From: Affinundibacterium nitidum
GTDB taxonomy: Bacteria > Pseudomonadota > Gammaproteobacteria > Burkholderiales > Burkholderiaceae_D
Reading direction: 5' to 3'
NCBI RefSeq assembly: GCF_014284155.1
Contig: NZ_JACOFZ010000001.1
Span: 824,545 to 888,544 of the forward strand
Length of the DNA stretch: 64,000 nucleotides
Below the pieces are notes generated by a model. The model was not told where the DNA came from, searched no databases, and saw nothing but the letters and a program-made list of their open reading frames with translations. This document shows, piece after piece, positions 47,560 to 56,796 of the stretch (its first letter is position 1; every line of letters begins with the position of its first letter). The position numbers and the translations under genes are program-made.

Positions 47560-49398
47560 TTAAACTGACCGCTGCTCAACGGGCGCGGTCAGCGGTATCT
47601 CTATGATAAATTCCGTCCCCTGTCCGAGCTCGCTGTGCACTTCGAGCCGCCCACCGAGCATCACCGTCACAATATTGTAGGCAATACTGAGACCTAATCC
47701 CGACCCACCTTGACCCAACTTGGTAGTGAAAAATGGGTCGAAAATACGCTGAATATGTTGAGCTGGAATTCCTTTGCCATTATCACTAAAGGAAATTTTG
47801 ACTTCGTCGGGGCTAGATAACTCTGCACTCATACGCATGATGCCGAAGTCTTCCTCGTCAAAAGCATGGCGCAAGGAATTATTAACCATATTCATGATGA
47901 CTTGCTCTAGCGGCCCGGGAAAACTATTGAGCTTAATCCCTTGCGGAATCTCATTGCGAAGAATGTGCTTGGTCTTACGTAAGCTAGGGCTGAGCGTCAC
48001 CAAGACTTCATGAGCCACTTCTTGCAAGTCAAAGTCGCGACGCTGCTCACTCGTTTGATCAACAGCGATTTGTTTAAAGCTATTAATTAAGTCTGCCGTT
48101 CGACGGAGATTGCGGTCGAGGATATCGCCTGAATCTCGAATATTAAAGAGAAATTGATTGAGGGTATTGCGCGATAAGCCATTCACCAATCCAGCTTCGA
48201 ACTGTTTTTCTTGATCAAGCAAAGTCGAGGCCACCATCAAGGCATTGCCCACTGGTGTGTTCAATTCATGTGCAATACCCGCCACCATAGAACCAAGTGA
48301 CGCTAGCTTCTCCGCTTGTACTAGATCGCTTTGCGTGCGCCTTAAATTTTGCAAAGCATCGCTCAATTCCGCTGTACGTTTAGCAACGCGCTGTTCGAGT
48401 TCTACCGTCAATATATGCTGTGCTTTCTCGGCCGCTAAGCGATCTGTTTGATCTAAAAACAAAGCCACAAAACGCCATCCACCTGAAAGCTCAAAAGCGG
48501 ATGTACTAATCAGATAATGCCGCTTTTCTCCGTTCGATAAACGCATGGTTACAGGATAACCCACCACACCTTGCCTGAGCGTAAACTTCGCCACTAAGCG
48601 ACGCTCTTCTTCGTGTGCAAATAGCCCGATTTCCTGCACAGATTTACCGATTAATTGCGAGGGATCAAAACCGAAAGCGGTGACGAAGGCGTTGTTGACA
48701 TCAATCATATGCCCTTGCATATCGCCCGAAATGGCTGGCAATGGATTGGCTAAGAAGAGGCTGGAAAAAGAGGCTTCCGAACGTTTCAATTCTTCCGCCT
48801 TCCCTTGCAAAGAGTTGGCTAACTGGCGAACGTGTTCGAACTCAGAGCGCAATGCCCTCACACCAACCAAGCCCAGCAGTAATGCGACGATGATTACACC
48901 AATCAGGATGACTACACGAACAGAAACGTCGGGTTCAACAGGTACAATTTGCTGGGTCCGGATCAAAACGAAAAAAACAAAACAAGCGACTATCACCGAC
49001 ACAGTCATGGCAACGGCGTGTCGAATCGAAAGCGCCCAACTAGCAGCCATGATAGACAGGGGTACAAACACGATTCCTGGCGCGCCAAAACCAAATGTGC
49101 GCAAGCCAAACACGATGGGCACAAGGGCGAAGCCCCACAAAATTAGCGCGAGTGCACGCCGAACTTGACCGCGATACAGAAAGTATAAGATTAATGCCGC
49201 AACCGATAAACCTGCTAAGGCCCCACCATTCCCTAATCCACGGTTCTTGTAGTCATTGAGAATGAGGGCGATACCGCAGGCAAAAAAGGCAGTCAGTGCG
49301 ATGCCATATAGCAAACGCACGCCAAGCGCGTTGATCTGAATCCGATCTCGGCTTTCTTGTATGCTCAACTCATTTGCTTTTTCCAAATCGTCGGACAT
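47560..49398 (-). CDS. Membrane PAS-domain sensor histidine kinase
   Basis: A 612-residue kinase. About six membrane helices (residues 30-190) precede a PAS domain (about 210-320, with NPLPAISGDMQGHMIDVNNA), a coiled coil, the dimerisation/phosphoacceptor motif SMVAGIAHELNTPVGNALMV and an ATPase domain with MNMVNNSLRHAF, DNGKGIP and GSGLGLSIAYNIV. ATG 49398 is preferred over an upstream TTG. The membrane part resembles 7TM/MASE-like sensors. No response regulator is fused; the AlgR-like gene upstream on the same strand (end 92 bases away) might be a partner, but that gene already has its own AlgZ-type kinase. Confidence 0.88.
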   Translation of the reverse strand: MSDDLEKANELSIQESRDRIQINALGVRLLYGIALTAFFACGIALILNDYKNRGLGNGGALAGLSVAALILYFLYRGQVRRALALILWGFALVPIVFGLRTFGFGAPGIVFVPLSIMAASWALSIRHAVAMTVSVIVACFVFFVLIRTQQIVPVEPDVSVRVVILIGVIIVALLLGLVGVRALRSEFEHVRQLANSLQGKAEELKRSEASFSSLFLANPLPAISGDMQGHMIDVNNAFVTAFGFDPSQLIGKSVQEIGLFAHEEERRLVAKFTLRQGVVGYPVTMRLSNGEKRHYLISTSAFELSGGWRFVALFLDQTDRLAAEKAQHILTVELEQRVAKRTAELSDALQNLRRTQSDLVQAEKLASLGSMVAGIAHELNTPVGNALMVASTLLDQEKQFEAGLVNGLSRNTLNQFLFNIRDSGDILDRNLRRTADLINSFKQIAVDQTSEQRRDFDLQEVAHEVLVTLSPSLRKTKHILRNEIPQGIKLNSFPGPLEQVIMNMVNNSLRHAFDEEDFGIMRMSAELSSPDEVKISFSDNGKGIPAQHIQRIFDPFFTTKLGQGGSGLGLSIAYNIVTVMLGGRLEVHSELGQGTEFIIEIPLTAPVEQRSV

Positions 49399-49490
49399 GC
49401 TTCGCTCGCTTCCAAGCAAAAGATGATGCAGATAAAGAATAAAACCTACTGTAACGCTTACAGCTTCCCCATATTACTCAGGGGTTAATG

Positions 49491-50297
49491 CTATCTAACT
49501 AGATTCTTGATCACCGACCACTGACGACGCGATATCGGCAAACGTTCATTCGAATCACGCACGATCACTTGCCAAGAGTCTGTGGCGCGTTCATGCTCAG
49601 AGTCAGCATCGACCATATGGGTTGCACGTTCAACTCCCAAAATCGCATCGCGAGCCACTAAAGCATTTCTGTGTACGCGCACAAAAACACTACTCATTTC
49701 CGACTCAATTGAAACTAGACTTTCTTCAGTCAGGTAGGCACGATGTAAGGTTTGAATCGTGACGTATTTCTGTTCTGCTTTCAAAAACAAGACATCGCGC
49801 ACAGGTATCAACAAGACGCGATTTTTTTCCAAAACTGAGAAGTTCTGCCGCAATTTGGGTAAGGCCTGCACTGACTCGCTGAGTTTTTCGGCTGACGTTT
49901 GCGTACTTGGTTGGGCCTTGAACAGTTGAATGCGTTGAATCGCCTCTTGTAAACGTTGAGCTCGAACTGGTTTGAGTAGGTAGTCCATTGCATGAACTTC
50001 AAACGCCTTCAGTGCGTACTCGTCGTAGGCAGTCACAAACACGATCGCAGGTGCGGCCGCTAAGTTCGCCGCTGCGATATGCTGGGCTAATTCGATCCCG
50101 GTCATCCCTGGCATTTGCACATCCAACAGCAAAATGTCTGGTTTTTGTTCAACCAAAATATCGAGCGCGGTTTGACCATCATTTGCCTCGCCAATCAATT
50201 CGCAAGGGCAATCTAGCTGAATATCTTCAATCAAGCTGCGCATACGCGAACGCGCTGGCGCTTCATCATCAACAATTAAAATCCGTGGCTTAGTCAT
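49491..50297 (-). CDS. LytTR-family response regulator (AlgR-like)
   Basis: A 268-residue regulator with an N-terminal receiver (ILIVDDEAPARSRMRSL, phosphoacceptor Asp in ILLLDVQMPGMTGIELAQ, about residue 56) and a C-terminal LytTR DNA-binding domain (VLFLKAEQKYVTIQTLHRA, EEKLV-type VFVRVHRNALVARD). The AlgR/LytR type and its place between an AlgZ-like kinase and, across from it, argH match the argH-algZ-algR order of Pseudomonas. There it controls alginate and type IV pili. The hemC gene that follows algR in Pseudomonas is absent here. Confidence 0.9.
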   Translation of the reverse strand: MTKPRILIVDDEAPARSRMRSLIEDIQLDCPCELIGEANDGQTALDILVEQKPDILLLDVQMPGMTGIELAQHIAAANLAAAPAIVFVTAYDEYALKAFEVHAMDYLLKPVRAQRLQEAIQRIQLFKAQPSTQTSAEKLSESVQALPKLRQNFSVLEKNRVLLIPVRDVLFLKAEQKYVTIQTLHRAYLTEESLVSIESEMSSVFVRVHRNALVARDAILGVERATHMVDADSEHERATDSWQVIVRDSNERLPISRRQWSVIKNLVR

Positions 50298-50320
50298 GCT
50301 TCGTCTTTTGCTTTTTCTTT

Positions 50321-51373
50321 TTAATACTTCTCTGGAAACACCAAATGCACCTCAAACTGCTCACCAACTATGTCAGCCTTGAGTTGCGCTTCGATATCGT
50401 AGAGCAACTTTAAACGTTGCCGAATGTTTTCTAACGCCATTTGATTTCCCGAAGGTAACTGTGCTTGTCGATGATAATGATTGCTCACACGAATTTCAAT
50501 CTTATCAAGCGTTTTTGCAATTTTGATGACGATCGGTGTTGGATTTGCGGACGGTTCTATACCGTAATGCACGGCATTTTCAATCAAAGGTTGCAAAAGC
50601 AGAGATGGTATTTTGGCCGAACTTAAGGCCTGGGCACTTAATTCCTTCAGATCCCATTGCACCACTAAGCGTTCACCAAGCCGAATTTGCTCTATTGCCA
50701 AGTATTGTTTGCATAAGCCGATTTCATCGTTGAGAGTACTCAAGTCGCGTGTATCACGCATCAAGACGCGAAATAAATCCGCTAAATCTTCCAATGCAGT
50801 TTCTGCGCGTCGCGGTTCACTGCGAATCAATGACAGTACCGCATTGAGACTATTGAATAAGAAATGAGGACGGATACGCGCTTGCAAGGCCTGCAAACGT
50901 GCTTCACCCAGCGCAGGAGAAAAGGCCCTAGTACGCAATTCAAAATAATGCTGCATGCCCAGACCCATTAAAAAGCATAAGAGTGTCGCAAAACCGTAGT
51001 GCAAATGCGGGAAGCTGAAAGCAAACCATTCAATTTGCGATAGCAACTGCAAGACTAAAAAACAGACTATGCCCGGCACTGTGCCACAGACGACTCTTTG
51101 CATCCATGCTTCAGTCGGATTTTTCTCGACCAAACGTCGAAAGGCACACAAGCTTAGCAAGGAGAGCAAGGTGATCAGTTCGATGAGCATTGAGGTCTCA
51201 ATAAACTCTTGAAAGTTGATCGCCCAACCTTGGCCTCGAGCCAACAATGCCATTAACACGACCAAGTTCACTAGCACCAAGACCCGAATAACAATACCGA
51301 TATTGCAGCAATCTGGGATTAACACCTCAGTTTTGCTGACACTTTCGCCATCTTTTTGTACTTGTTGTGTCAT
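50321..51373 (-). CDS. AlgZ/FimS-like sensor histidine kinase (LytS type)
   Basis: A 350-residue membrane kinase with about four hydrophobic helices in the first 150 residues, then the His_kinase family motif LQARIRPHFLFNSLNAVLSL (phosphoacceptor His about residue 192) and an ATPase part with LLLQPLIENAVHYGIEP. The classical G boxes are reduced, as in AlgZ/FimS. It ends 23 bases before the AlgR-like gene, so the two form one operon. It diverges from argH, as in Pseudomonas. Confidence 0.9.
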   Translation of the reverse strand: MTQQVQKDGESVSKTEVLIPDCCNIGIVIRVLVLVNLVVLMALLARGQGWAINFQEFIETSMLIELITLLSLLSLCAFRRLVEKNPTEAWMQRVVCGTVPGIVCFLVLQLLSQIEWFAFSFPHLHYGFATLLCFLMGLGMQHYFELRTRAFSPALGEARLQALQARIRPHFLFNSLNAVLSLIRSEPRRAETALEDLADLFRVLMRDTRDLSTLNDEIGLCKQYLAIEQIRLGERLVVQWDLKELSAQALSSAKIPSLLLQPLIENAVHYGIEPSANPTPIVIKIAKTLDKIEIRVSNHYHRQAQLPSGNQMALENIRQRLKLLYDIEAQLKADIVGEQFEVHLVFPEKY

Positions 51374-51504
51374 GCCCTATTTTTATCCTATTTTGTGTGT
51401 GCATTTGCGTGAATATCTTGGGAATGAGGCCGACGTTCCTTTAAAAAGCAGTCGATCTCAGGGTTTTACGCCCTCTTAACCTTCTTCCACAATGCGAGTC
51501 GCGG

Positions 51505-51510
51505 TATAAT
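51505..51510 (+). promoter_or_regulatory. Candidate -10 box of the argH promoter
   Basis: A perfect TATAAT lies in CGCGGTATAATCTGCC, 158 bases upstream of argH. No good -35 box is visible 16-18 bases before it, so an activator or an extended element may help. Confidence 0.45.
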
Positions 51511-51667
51511 CTGCCACGCTTTTACGTCAGCTTAAACCCTTGCGGTACGTCAGTTATCGGCAGCGACAGCCGAGACTACCTGAAATGATGTCTCCACAAG
51601 AACATCCCTCTGCGCAGGTTTTACATTCTTTGGCTCGCACACCGTTCGTTCATTCACTAAAGCTACT

Positions 51668-53065
51668 ATGACATCACAATTTTCTAAAAAAAGCGAGGCT
51701 TGGTCAGCACGCTTCTCCGAACCTGTCTCTGATTTGGTCAAACGTTATACCGCTTCCGTATTTTTTGACAATCGTATGGCATCGGTTGATATTCAAGGTT
51801 CGCTCGCCCACGCCGAAATGCTGCAAGCACAAAACATCATCAGTGCCCAAGACTATGCCGACATTCAACGTGGTATGGCACAGATCAGTGCAGAGATCGA
51901 AAGTGGTCAATTTACATGGTTGCTTGACTTGGAAGACGTTCACCTAAATATCGAAAAACGCCTGACAGAGTTGGTGGGCGATGCGGGTAAACGCCTGCAT
52001 ACTGGCCGTTCACGTAATGATCAAGTTGCGACAGATATTCGTCTTTATATGCGAAATGCCATCGATCAAATTTTGGAACTAATCGCGCAATTCCGCCTTG
52101 CTTTACTCGATTTAGCGGAAAAGCACAGCGACACCATCTTGCCGGGTTTTACCCATATGCAAGTGGCGCAACCAATTACTTTCGGTCACCACATCCTTGC
52201 TTATGTCGAAATGTTTGGGCGTGATGCTGAACGTTTGACTGACTGCCGTAAGCGCGTTAACCGTTTGCCGTTAGGTGCAGCAGCATTGGCCGGGACAACC
52301 TTCCCGATCGATCGCTTGCGGGTTGCCAAGACGCTTGGTTTCGATGATGTCTGCCACAACTCCCTTGACGCCGTTTCGGACCGCGATTTCGCCATCGAGT
52401 TTTGTGGCGCAGCTTCACTCATCATGACGCATATTTCTCGTATGTCTGAAGAGCTGATTATTTGGATGAGCCCACGCGTTGGCTTTATCGATATCGCCGA
52501 TCGTTTCTGCACTGGCTCGTCTATCATGCCACAAAAGAAAAACCCAGATGTACCGGAGTTGGCCCGCGGTAAAACAGGACGCGTTAACGGCAACTTAATT
52601 TCTTTATTGACTTTGATGAAGGGCCAACCTCTGGCCTATAACAAAGACAATCAAGAAGACAAAGAACCCTTATTTGATACGGTCGATACCTTGGTCGATA
52701 CGCTGCGTATTTTCGCCGACATGGCGACAGGTATTAGTGTTAAACCAGAGGCCATGCGTGCCGCGGCATTGCAAGGGTATGCAACTGCGACGGATTTAGC
52801 TGATTATTTAGTAAAGAAAGGCTTGCCTTTCCGTGACGCCCATGAAGCAGTCGCTTTAGCTGTTCGTACCTGCGTCGAGAAAAACTGTGATCTGAGTGAA
52901 ATGAGCCTCGTCGAATTGCAAAGCTTCTCTAGCTTAATCACTGATGATGTATTCGCGGTTTTGACCTTAGAAGGCTCAGTAGCAGCGCGCGACCATATTG
53001 GAGGCACAGCGCCAAATCAAGTGCGCACCGCAATTTCACGTCTGCGCCAACAATTGATAAAATGA
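51668..53065 (+). CDS. argH: Argininosuccinate lyase
   Basis: ArgH splits argininosuccinate into arginine and fumarate. The 465-residue protein carries the family motifs [60 protein letters not shown] and the catalytic loop [23 protein letters not shown] 51668 is preceded by a weak ribosome binding site. Divergent from the algZ-like gene. No other arg gene is adjacent. Confidence 0.97.
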   Translation: MTSQFSKKSEAWSARFSEPVSDLVKRYTASVFFDNRMASVDIQGSLAHAEMLQAQNIISAQDYADIQRGMAQISAEIESGQFTWLLDLEDVHLNIEKRLTELVGDAGKRLHTGRSRNDQVATDIRLYMRNAIDQILELIAQFRLALLDLAEKHSDTILPGFTHMQVAQPITFGHHILAYVEMFGRDAERLTDCRKRVNRLPLGAAALAGTTFPIDRLRVAKTLGFDDVCHNSLDAVSDRDFAIEFCGAASLIMTHISRMSEELIIWMSPRVGFIDIADRFCTGSSIMPQKKNPDVPELARGKTGRVNGNLISLLTLMKGQPLAYNKDNQEDKEPLFDTVDTLVDTLRIFADMATGISVKPEAMRAAALQGYATATDLADYLVKKGLPFRDAHEAVALAVRTCVEKNCDLSEMSLVELQSFSSLITDDVFAVLTLEGSVAARDHIGGTAPNQVRTAISRLRQQLIK

Positions 53066-53096
53066 AGCATTAATTGCAATAAAACGATCAACATCA

Positions 53097-53131
53097 ACTT
53101 GGCTAGCGTACTACTAGCACGCTAGCCAAGT
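53097..53131. repeat. Perfect 13-bp inverted repeat between argH and dctQ
   Basis: ACTTGGCTAGCGT and its exact reverse complement are separated by nine bases. The stem is long and strong but no U-tract follows (TCGAAACTC), so it is either a terminator that needs other factors or an element in the transporter leader, 40 bases before dctQ. Confidence 0.6.
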
Positions 53132-53171
53132 CGAAACTCTAATAAAAAGTGATCGATCACCAGGGGACACC

Positions 53172-53777
53172 ATGCATTTTCTAATTCAATGCGCGCGTTG
53201 GATCGACCGCGTTAATGAAAAAATTGCCAACGCCATTAGTTGGGCTTTAATGGTCGCAGTATTAGTTTGTGCTGGCAGCGCGCTCGCCAGTTATTTTTTC
53301 AAGCTTGGCTCAAACGCTTGGTATGAAATTCAATGGTACTTGTATGGCGCCATGTTTCTCTTCACTGCGCCATACACCCTGCGCCGCAATGAACACGTGC
53401 GCATCGATGTCATTACTCATCGGTTTTCCAAACGCACCCAAGTCTGGATCGATGTATTCGGCTTTTTGCTTTTCTTACTGCCGATGGCGATCTTGATTTT
53501 TTATCTCAGCGTACCGTTCGCTTTGGAATCAATTCGCAATCAAGAAATGTCAAATAATGCAGGCGGTCTCATCGTTTGGCCAGCAAAGTTAATGATTCCC
53601 ACTGGATTCCTACTCTTGTGTTTGCAAGGCCTTTCAGAGCTGATCAAACGTATCGGCTACTTGTGTGGGCTCGTAGATGCTAGTGAGTTTGAGAAAACTG
53701 TAGTTACCCCCGAAGACGAGATCGCCGCCATTCGCGATGCCAATCTCGACAAAATTAAATCGATCCAATCGCACTAG
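53172..53777 (+). CDS. TRAP transporter small permease (DctQ family)
   Basis: A 201-residue inner-membrane protein with four helices and the family motif in AWYEIQWYLYGAMFLFTAPY (about residue 50), followed by NEHVRIDVI and a terminal LLLCLQGLSELIKRIGYL. It is the small subunit of a tripartite ATP-independent periplasmic transporter. AGGGGA lies before ATG 53172. The large-permease gene follows after 19 bases. The length and motif match the mannitol/chloroaromatic or TakQ subgroup. Confidence 0.93.
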   Translation: MHFLIQCARWIDRVNEKIANAISWALMVAVLVCAGSALASYFFKLGSNAWYEIQWYLYGAMFLFTAPYTLRRNEHVRIDVITHRFSKRTQVWIDVFGFLLFLLPMAILIFYLSVPFALESIRNQEMSNNAGGLIVWPAKLMIPTGFLLLCLQGLSELIKRIGYLCGLVDASEFEKTVVTPEDEIAAIRDANLDKIKSIQSH

Positions 53778-53796
53778 TAGAAAATAAAGAGAGACG

Positions 53797-55461
53797 ATGA
53801 TGATTGATTTTTTGATTGCCAACATTGCGCCAATTATGTTTTTTGCATTGGTGCTTTTCTTACTTTCTGGCTTTCCGGTTGCCTTTGCACTTGCTGCCAA
53901 TGGTTTAATTTTTGGACTGATCGGTATTGAACTTGGCTTGATGCAGCCTTCATTCTTACAGGCATTACCAAGTCGGGTACTCGGTATCATGTCGAATGAT
54001 ACTTTGCTCGCCATTCCCTTCTTTACCTTCATGGGGCTACTACTAGAACGGTCTGGTATGGCGGAAGATTTACTTGATACCATCGGTCAGTTATTTGGGC
54101 CTCTGCGCGGTGGTGTTGCTTACGCAGTGATTTTTGTAGGCGCTCTCTTAGCGGCGACCACTGGTGTTGTTGCCGCCTCTGTTATTTCAATGGGCTTGAT
54201 CTCTTTGCCTATCATGCTCAAATACGGATACGACAAAAAGGTCGCGTCTGGCGTTATCGCGGCATCAGGTACTCTGGCGCAAATTATCCCCCCCTCTCTG
54301 GTGTTGATTATCATGGCCGATCAGCTCGGTCGCTCCGTTGGTGATATGTACCAAGCTGCGTTTCTCCCAGGTCTTTTGCTGACCTTCATGTATGCTGGCT
54401 ATATTTTCTTGCTGTCTCTGATTAAACCCAAATGGGTGCCAGCCTTACCGCTTGAGGCACGCAATCTGCGAGAAGACAATGGCAATAGTGGCGTAATCTC
54501 ATTGCTTTTACTTACTACCGCGAGTGTCCTCGCGGGCTATGCTTATGCACTGTATTTCAAACAAGGCCATCCTAGCGCCGCCACCGATGAACTGATCGTG
54601 TACTCGACTGCGATAGGTATCGGATTTGCGTTTTCACTAGCCCTCATCAATCGCTGGTTTAAGATTGGCCTCTTGTCTCGCATGGCAGAAAAAGTGGTGT
54701 TCGTATTGGTACCACCGTTAGCTCTCATTTTTCTTGTCCTGGGCACTATCTTCATCGGAATGGCGACACCGACCCAAGGTGGCGGAATGGGTGCTGTTGG
54801 GGCAATGGTACTAGCGATGATGAATGGCAGACTCAATTTCAAATTGACCAAACAAGCCCTCGATTCCACCGCGCGCCTTTCCAGCTTTGTGATGTTCATC
54901 TTGATCGGGTCAACAGTTTTTTCCTTGGTGTTCCGCGGAGTCAATGGCGATCTGTGGGTAGAACATTTATTGACGGGTTTACCAGGTGGACAGATTGGCT
55001 TCCTGATTGTAGTCAATATTCTCTTCTTCGTATTAGCCTTCTTCCTCGACTTCTTTGAGTTAGCCTTTATCTTGGTGCCTTTAGTCGGTCCTGTTGCAGA
55101 GAAATTGGGTATCAATCTGATTTGGTTCGGCGTCCTTCTTGGCGTGAATATGCAAACTTCGTTCATGCATCCGCCATTTGGCTTCGCCCTCTTCTATCTG
55201 CGCTCAGTCGCACCTAAAGAGGTCAAAACGAGTGACATCTATTGGGGCGCCATCCCGTTTGTGTTAGCGCAAATTATCATGGTAGGTTTGATTATCGCGT
55301 TCCCTTCATTGGTCTCGGTCGACAGCAAAGAGCACAAGAAAGAAGAACTACAATTGAATATCAGTATTCCGACCGATGACGGTGCAGTCCCTTCGTTTGA
55401 TATTCCGAAAGAGTCTGAGGAACAAGCAGACATTCAAGCATCGCCTTCGCACGCTCTATAG
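53797..55461 (+). CDS. TRAP transporter large permease (DctM family)
   Basis: A 554-residue inner-membrane protein with about 12-14 helices. Motifs are MFFALVLFLLSGFPVAFALA, the GVVAASVISMGLISLPIMLK stretch, GTLAQIIPPSLVLIIMADQL and the late FMHPPFGFALFYLRSVAPKE. It is longer than common DctM proteins (around 430), with an extra loop (about 210-260) and a charged tail, which fits the mannitol/chloroaromatic-TakM group. With DctQ it forms the Na+- or H+-driven channel. The substrate-binding gene lies downstream on the opposite strand. Confidence 0.94.
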   Translation: MMIDFLIANIAPIMFFALVLFLLSGFPVAFALAANGLIFGLIGIELGLMQPSFLQALPSRVLGIMSNDTLLAIPFFTFMGLLLERSGMAEDLLDTIGQLFGPLRGGVAYAVIFVGALLAATTGVVAASVISMGLISLPIMLKYGYDKKVASGVIAASGTLAQIIPPSLVLIIMADQLGRSVGDMYQAAFLPGLLLTFMYAGYIFLLSLIKPKWVPALPLEARNLREDNGNSGVISLLLLTTASVLAGYAYALYFKQGHPSAATDELIVYSTAIGIGFAFSLALINRWFKIGLLSRMAEKVVFVLVPPLALIFLVLGTIFIGMATPTQGGGMGAVGAMVLAMMNGRLNFKLTKQALDSTARLSSFVMFILIGSTVFSLVFRGVNGDLWVEHLLTGLPGGQIGFLIVVNILFFVLAFFLDFFELAFILVPLVGPVAEKLGINLIWFGVLLGVNMQTSFMHPPFGFALFYLRSVAPKEVKTSDIYWGAIPFVLAQIIMVGLIIAFPSLVSVDSKEHKKEELQLNISIPTDDGAVPSFDIPKESEEQADIQASPSHAL

Positions 55462-55480
55462 CATTTGAAATACACATAAA

Positions 55481-55511
55481 AAAACGCTCTAGTGACATAC
55501 TAGAGCGTTTT
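55481..55511. terminator. Bidirectional terminator between dctM and dctP
   Basis: Stem AAAACGCTCTAGT / ACTAGAGCGTTTT, 13 bp, with loop GACAT. A- and T-rich flanks give a U-tract in both directions. Confidence 0.93.
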
Positions 55512-55551
55512 CTATTAGAGCCAGCTTTTACTTAATTTCTTGCGCTAACAA

Positions 55552-56643
55552 TTACTTTAACTTCCGTCCAAAATTAAACTTCGCAAACTGCTGCTCAGCG
55601 ACGTTAAACCACTGACCTTGGTTATTACGGAACACCAACCAATCGTCATAAACCTTCTTGAATTTAGCATTCTTGGAGGCCTCTTCTGAAAAAGTCTCTT
55701 GTGCTGCGTTGAAACAAGCTTCCATCACTGATTGTGGGAAAGGCTTCAAAATTGTTTTATCTTGTAGCAAGCGTGCCAACGCGGATGGGTTCTTGGCGTC
55801 ATATTTCGCCTGCATTTGCACGTGAGCTTCAAAGGTCGCAGTCTCGATTGCAGCTTGATACAGCTTTGGCAGTTTATCCCATTCTTTTTTACTCACGTAG
55901 AATGATAATTGCGCGCCGCCTTCCCACCAACCTGGATAGTGATAAAACTTAGCGACTTTATTAAAGCCCAATTTTTCATCGTCATAAGGGCCGATCCACT
56001 CCGCAGCATCAATTGCGCCCTTTTCCAATGACGTGTAGATTTCACCGCCGGCGAGTTGCACTGGAATAGTGCCGAGTTTTTGCAGGACCTTACCAGCAAA
56101 ACCACCGACTCGAAATTTCAAGCCCTTCATATCTTCAACGCTCTTGATCTCTTTACGGAACCAACCACCCATTTGGGTTCCGGAGTTACCACCTAAGAAA
56201 TTCACGATGTTGTATTCAGCAAAAAATTCACGCATCAACTTCATGCCGTTACCTTGCAACATCCATGCAGTTTGTTGACGTGAGTTCATACCGAAAGGTA
56301 CAGCGCAATCAAAGGCAAAAGTGGCATCTTTACCGTAGTAATAGTAAGAGGCGGTATGGCCCATTTCTACCGTGCCATCTTTGACAGCATCCATCACAGC
56401 ATTAAACTGGACAATTTCAGGCGCAGCATAAGGACGGATATTGAATTTACCATCAGTCAATTCCTTGACACGGTTTGCCAGCGTTTCTGCAGCACCATAG
56501 ATAGTGTCCAGATTCTTAGGGAAGCTCGATGCCAAGCGCCAGTTAATGGTTGGCAGGTCAGCAGCGCTTGCTACAGTCGGTGCGACAGCGACACCAGCGG
56601 CTGTGCCGACAGCGGCTTTTTTCAAAAACGAACGACGTTCCAT
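55552..56643 (-). CDS. TRAP transporter substrate-binding protein (DctP/TakP-like), Tat-exported
   Basis: A 363-residue periplasmic receptor. The N-terminus MERRSFLKKAAVGTAAGVAV is a twin-arginine signal peptide. Mature motifs include WRLASSFPKNLDTIYGAAET, GHTASYYYYGKDATFAFDCA, MKGLKFRVGGFAGKVLQKLG, VQLAGGEIYTSLEKGAIDAAE and the Trp-Glu pair in EWIGPYDDEKLGF. It resembles Rhodobacter TakP, which binds 2-oxo acids, so a monocarboxylate or keto-acid ligand is the best guess. It faces the permease genes (convergent), not in one operon with them. Confidence 0.92.
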   Translation of the reverse strand: MERRSFLKKAAVGTAAGVAVAPTVASAADLPTINWRLASSFPKNLDTIYGAAETLANRVKELTDGKFNIRPYAAPEIVQFNAVMDAVKDGTVEMGHTASYYYYGKDATFAFDCAVPFGMNSRQQTAWMLQGNGMKLMREFFAEYNIVNFLGGNSGTQMGGWFRKEIKSVEDMKGLKFRVGGFAGKVLQKLGTIPVQLAGGEIYTSLEKGAIDAAEWIGPYDDEKLGFNKVAKFYHYPGWWEGGAQLSFYVSKKEWDKLPKLYQAAIETATFEAHVQMQAKYDAKNPSALARLLQDKTILKPFPQSVMEACFNAAQETFSEEASKNAKFKKVYDDWLVFRNNQGQWFNVAEQQFAKFNFGRKLK

Positions 56644-56796
56644 GCGATCTCCATTCTTTGATTGAATTGTTCTAGCTGCCTTGTAATTTCACACTGTTTA
56701 CCAATCAGCCATTTACTTTTGTGCAAGCGCATTCTAAAAAGCAAATTCAAACACTGCAAGGCTTGCTTATCGTGCAGTGCAATTTAGTGCCACGAA

